Part shown: piece by piece, positions 5,790 to 7,653 of the stretch
Layout of the letters: every line of letters begins with the position of its first letter
Numbering within the stretch: position 1 is the first letter of the stretch
Origin: Bacteroidota bacterium
GTDB lineage: Bacteria; Bacteroidota; Bacteroidia; Bacteroidales; Cfx3-03
Direction of reading: 5' to 3'
Length of the DNA stretch: 7,653 nt
Assembly (NCBI GenBank): GCA_030706265.1
Contig: JAUZOX010000114.1
Location: forward strand, 1-7,653
Translations under genes and position numbers: made by a program
The notes under the pieces: model-generated
Told to the model about the DNA's origin: nothing
The model's input: the letters and a program-made list of their open reading frames with translations, nothing else
Databases searched by the model: none

Positions 5790-5894
5790 TTAAAGCAAAA
5801 AACATTCAAACGAATCGGTTTCACTCTCTTTGTTGACCTTTCTGATGGTTTCTAAGATAATTTTAGAAGTAATACGAACTCTTTGACTTGCCAT
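5790..5894 (-). CDS. Possible small or truncated ORF (34 aa)
   Basis: ATG at 5892-5894 opens a 34-codon frame ending in TAA at 5790-5792. The product is basic at first (MASQRVRITSKIILETIRKV) then acidic, with an amphipathic helical look, and could be the N-terminus of a truncated gene. The frame overlaps the upstream extension of the next gene by a few codons, so a frameshift or fusion remnant is possible. I do not recognise it, and its length makes chance likely. Confidence 0.2.
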   Translation of the reverse strand: MASQRVRITSKIILETIRKVNKESETDSFECFLL

Positions 5895-6303
5895 AAACCG
5901 GTGATTTGATTCTTTTTTCCTCGAATATTTCAAATTGGAGACCGAGTTTGATTATAAAGATACAACAGCAATGCCTAATTTTAAATTGGTGCTATTAATA
6001 TCAGATATCTCCGATAAAAAAGTTTCTAAAGGTGAAATGCTTTTTTTCAAATAGCAAGAAAACTTATGCTTATTGTATGAACACCTCTCTTTTTTGGATG
6101 AAATCTGCAGATTTGTTAAGAAAGGTTAACAGCTTTACAAAAGAGTGGACATCAGTTGGTGCTTTTATTTGATCATCTTTGGTAAACGAAACTTTGAATT
6201 GAACGTGGAAGTGTGCAGGGGTTAAAAAATACTTCGGCGGATTTTGTAAAAAGGATTGACGGTATTATAACGGGCAGCAGCCATGATGATAATTAAAAAA
6301 ATC
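5895..6303. other. AT-rich intergenic stretch, no gene seen
   Basis: About 410 bases separating the minus-strand row from the + strand gene at 6369. It must contain the promoters of both directions. Only very short frames occur, the longest being 31 codons at 6077-6172. No copy of the R1-R4 repeat is present, which marks the upstream limit of the repeat-bounded region. Confidence 0.4.
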
Positions 6304-6335
6304 ATTGATTTTGGGATAATTGGACCTTATTTTTG
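6304..6335 (+). promoter_or_regulatory. Bacteroidota-type promoter of the 179-aa gene
   Basis: TATTTTTG at 6328-6335 matches the -7 consensus TAnnTTTG exactly, and ATTG at 6304-6307 sits 20 bases upstream as a near-match to the -33 TTTG. The start codon is 33 bases after the -7 box. No Shine-Dalgarno motif is present. Confidence 0.5.
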
Positions 6336-6368
6336 TTATACGAAATTGGGGCTTAATGATTTGTCTGT

Positions 6369-6908
6369 ATGGCTAATCTCTGGAAACAAGAAGGCATTCC
6401 GCATAAAGGTTGGACATTGGAGAATGTGTACGATGTGCGGGAAGAGGGCCAGTCGGAAGACGAAACCGATTATGAAACTTGCATGATGTGCGGTCATGAG
6501 AAAATACGCTATGTACATGTAGTTTCTCACCCGGATATTGCCGAAGAATTTTTAGTCGGTTGCCAATGTGCCGAAAAGCTTACAGATGATTATGAAAATC
6601 CTCAACGTCTCGAGAAAGAATTAAGAAGCAAAACGACCCGGCGTACGAATTTCTTAAAACACAAATGGAAAATAAGCGCTAGAGGAAATGAATACCTGAA
6701 TATCGATGATCACCATATTCTTATCATGGAGGATAACAGGACGCACAAGTTTACGGTCAAGATAGACGATCAATGGGGTAATAAGCATTTTGATACAAAA
6801 GAACAGGCAAAAGTGGCAGCTTTTAAGGGCATAGAATATTACAAGGAAAAGGGATTGTGGTATAACCGCTTGCAAATAAACGAGCTTGTTTGGAAACAAA
6901 AGCACTAA
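6369..6908 (+). CDS. Putative zinc-binding protein with CxxC and CxC motifs
   Basis: A 179-aa soluble protein. In-frame stops TAA and TGA lie just upstream, so ATG at 6369 is the first possible start. The N-terminal half has C38-M-M-C41-G and, 24 residues later, C65-Q-C67, a spacing suited to one zinc site, within TCMMCGHEKIRYVHVVSHP (37-55) and VGCQCAEKLTDDY (63-75). A basic stretch follows (about 85-110, KELRSKTTRRTNFLKHKWKISARGNEY). The C-terminal half alternates short strands with a helix (KFTVKIDDQWGNKHFDTKEQAKVAAFKGIEYYKEKG). I do not recognise a named family, though the layout recalls small hypothetical proteins of phages and plasmids that contain a zinc knuckle. It is alone on its strand with its own promoter. 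Composition is about 40% GC, unlike the AT-rich genes across the gap. Function unknown. Confidence 0.75.
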   Translation: MANLWKQEGIPHKGWTLENVYDVREEGQSEDETDYETCMMCGHEKIRYVHVVSHPDIAEEFLVGCQCAEKLTDDYENPQRLEKELRSKTTRRTNFLKHKWKISARGNEYLNIDDHHILIMEDNRTHKFTVKIDDQWGNKHFDTKEQAKVAAFKGIEYYKEKGLWYNRLQINELVWKQKH

Positions 6909-7059
6909 TGAGCCCGGCATACATTAAATACAACGAAAAAAGCCGGAAGCACGGATTTCCCAATTGATACGCAATTCAAAAAGAGTTAATGGAATGCTTT
7001 GGGGAGAGGTAATGCCGGAATTAAAATTTAAATTTTTATGGGTTCCCAGGAGCGGGGAT

Positions 7060-7134
7060 CCTCAAAACCTGACACGGGAAAAGTAAATGGCACACTTTAT
7101 TGACAACTCTTCTTTTACTGATAGTTTGCTTAGG
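7060..7134 (+). repeat. Direct repeat copy A (75 bp, fullest copy)
   Basis: Begins CCTCAAAACCTGACACGGGA and ends TTTACTGATAGTTTGCTTAGG. The first two thirds recur at 7385-7438 and the last 40 bases at 7538-7578. No open frame runs through it. Its right end touches the hairpin at 7135. Confidence 0.65.
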
Positions 7135-7171
7135 GTCTGCTGAAAAATCTCTGCTGAGTTTTTCAGCAGAC
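7135..7171. terminator. Perfect 13-bp hairpin
   Basis: GTCTGCTGAAAAA (7135-7147) pairs with TTTTTCAGCAGAC (7159-7171) around an 11-base loop that repeats CTGCTGA. The A run on one side and T run on the other would suit termination, but the T run lies inside the stem and no gene ends close by, so it may equally be a mobile-element remnant. Confidence 0.4.
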
Positions 7172-7244
7172 TCTGTTTAATCAAATCATTTACAGGTGAA
7201 ATTCCCTATGATTTTTTTAGTCCGGATTACCGCTGCACCCCGTA

Positions 7245-7273
7245 CGTCATTGCAGACTTGATCCCCAATTTCC
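7245..7273 (+). repeat. Inverted repeat, left copy (ATTGC palindrome family)
   Basis: CGTCATTGCAGACTTGATCC and following bases match the reverse complement of 7446-7474 at 23 of 29 positions. This type of CGTCATTGCGGGCTTG palindrome is widespread in bacterial intergenic regions as a REP-like or miniature element. Confidence 0.55.
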
Positions 7274-7305
7274 AAAGACCGCAATACTTATAAAAGTCCT
7301 TGATC

Positions 7306-7355
7306 GCATATTTGGTCCAAGTTACGGCTATCGCCTAAACTTGAACCAAATATGC
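7306..7355. repeat. Long imperfect hairpin with an extra direct repeat
   Basis: GCATATTTGGTCCAAGTT (7306-7323) pairs with AACTTGAACCAAATATGC (7338-7355), one mismatch in 18. The right arm is repeated just downstream: CGCCTAAACTTGAACCA (7332-7348) and CGCCTAAACTTGGACCA (7359-7375), one difference in 17. Confidence 0.65.
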
Positions 7356-7384
7356 TTACGCCTAAACTTGGACCATGAATGAAC

Positions 7385-7438
7385 CCTCAAAACCCGACAT
7401 GGGAAAAGAAAATGACACCCTTTATTGAATACTCCCTT
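7385..7438 (+). repeat. Direct repeat copy B (left part only)
   Basis: CCTCAAAACCCGACATGGGA and onward through CTTTATTGAATACTCCC match copy A at most positions. Similarity stops where CCCTTA-TAA-TAAGGG, a small palindrome, leads into the right inverted ATTGC repeat. Confidence 0.6.
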
Positions 7439-7445
7439 ATAATAA

Positions 7446-7474
7446 GGGGATTGCGGTTCAAGCCCGCAATGACG
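7446..7474 (-). repeat. Inverted repeat, right copy (ATTGC palindrome family)
   Basis: Mirror partner of 7245-7273. It is itself a hairpin: ATTGCGG (7450-7456) with CCGCAAT (7464-7470). The two copies enclose about 170 bases without coding capacity. Confidence 0.55.
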
Positions 7475-7537
7475 AGGGAGAAGGTGGATGCACACCAGGT
7501 CTGGAACCTTTCTCCGGGTTGTTTACACTTTGCCCCG

Positions 7538-7578
7538 CTTTATTGAAAACTTCCTCTTTTACTGAAAGTTTACTTAGG
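7538..7578 (+). repeat. Direct repeat copy C (right part only)
   Basis: CTTTATTGAAAACTTCC through ACTGAAAGTTTACTTAGG matches the last 40 bases of copy A with few changes. It overlaps copy B in content only at CTTTATTGA, so the two are separate partial copies. Confidence 0.6.
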
Positions 7579-7653
7579 TTTAACCGGTATAATATTGGTA
7601 GAACATCAGCCGGAGATCAACCCAATATCAGGGTAACATCCGGGCCGTTGACT

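Larger units (their letters stand above)
6909..7653. other. Non-coding, repeat-rich stretch
   Basis: About 745 bases to the window end with no credible gene on either strand. It is a patchwork of small repeats: three related direct copies (7060-7134, 7385-7438, 7538-7578), a strong 13-bp hairpin (7135-7171), a pair of inverted ATTGC-type palindromes (7245-7273, 7446-7474) and a long imperfect hairpin (7306-7355). Such mixtures are typical of decayed or miniature mobile elements between genes. Confidence 0.55.

Noticed and set aside
5653..5805. N-terminal extension of the 186-aa protein
   Set aside because: The frame is open, but the extra sequence is atypical (cysteine run, asparagine-rich) and the coding-like sequence starts at the ATG at 5650-5652.
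6077..6172. 31-codon + strand frame
   Set aside because: Too short, no promoter or recognised product.
6283..6486. 67-codon + strand frame overlapping the 179-aa gene
   Set aside because: Different frame of the same DNA; the 179-aa frame has the better protein features and a correctly placed promoter.

Overview
The window looks like an accessory stretch of a Bacteroidota chromosome. The protein families point there: a HigA-like regulator with a DUF6922-type tail, an AbiEii-type nucleotidyltransferase and a WYL regulator. The gene starts also lack Shine-Dalgarno motifs, and two upstream regions carry TAnnTTTG-type -7 boxes. The genus cannot be named from sequence alone.

Layout. Positions 1-221 hold the 3' end of an FMN-dependent NADH-azoreductase gene on the + strand, followed by a hairpin terminator (257-299) and about 440 bases with no convincing gene. 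From about 744 to 5894 every credible gene is on the minus strand. In transcription order these are an unrecognised 186-aa protein (5092-5652), a membrane-anchored Mrr-like nuclease (4123-5022), a HigA-like antitoxin/regulator (3290-3769), an AbiEii-like nucleotidyltransferase (2465-3127), a WYL regulator (1366-2277) and a stand-alone HIRAN-domain protein (829-1161). A 179-aa cysteine-motif protein follows on the + strand (6369-6908) with a recognisable promoter. The last 745 bases are non-coding and hold several small repeat families.

The most unusual feature is a family of four related intergenic repeats (R1 744-832, R2 1162-1306, R3 3134-3277, R4 5035-5129), all in one orientation. Each begins at or just after the 3' end of a minus-strand gene. 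Three of them end within 0-12 bases of the next start codon. R4 and R1 supply the stop codon of the gene they follow. They share two small hairpins, one with paired base changes between copies. The genes between them are functionally unrelated and differ strongly in base composition. This resembles a gene-cassette array of the integron kind, but no canonical attC core (GTTRRRY) and no integrase is visible.

The cargo reads as a small defence and toxin-antitoxin island: a nucleotidyltransferase toxin with an upstream HTH partner, a probable type IV-like nuclease, a WYL regulator and a HIRAN protein. Functional links between them are inferred from family knowledge and proximity, not shown by the sequence.
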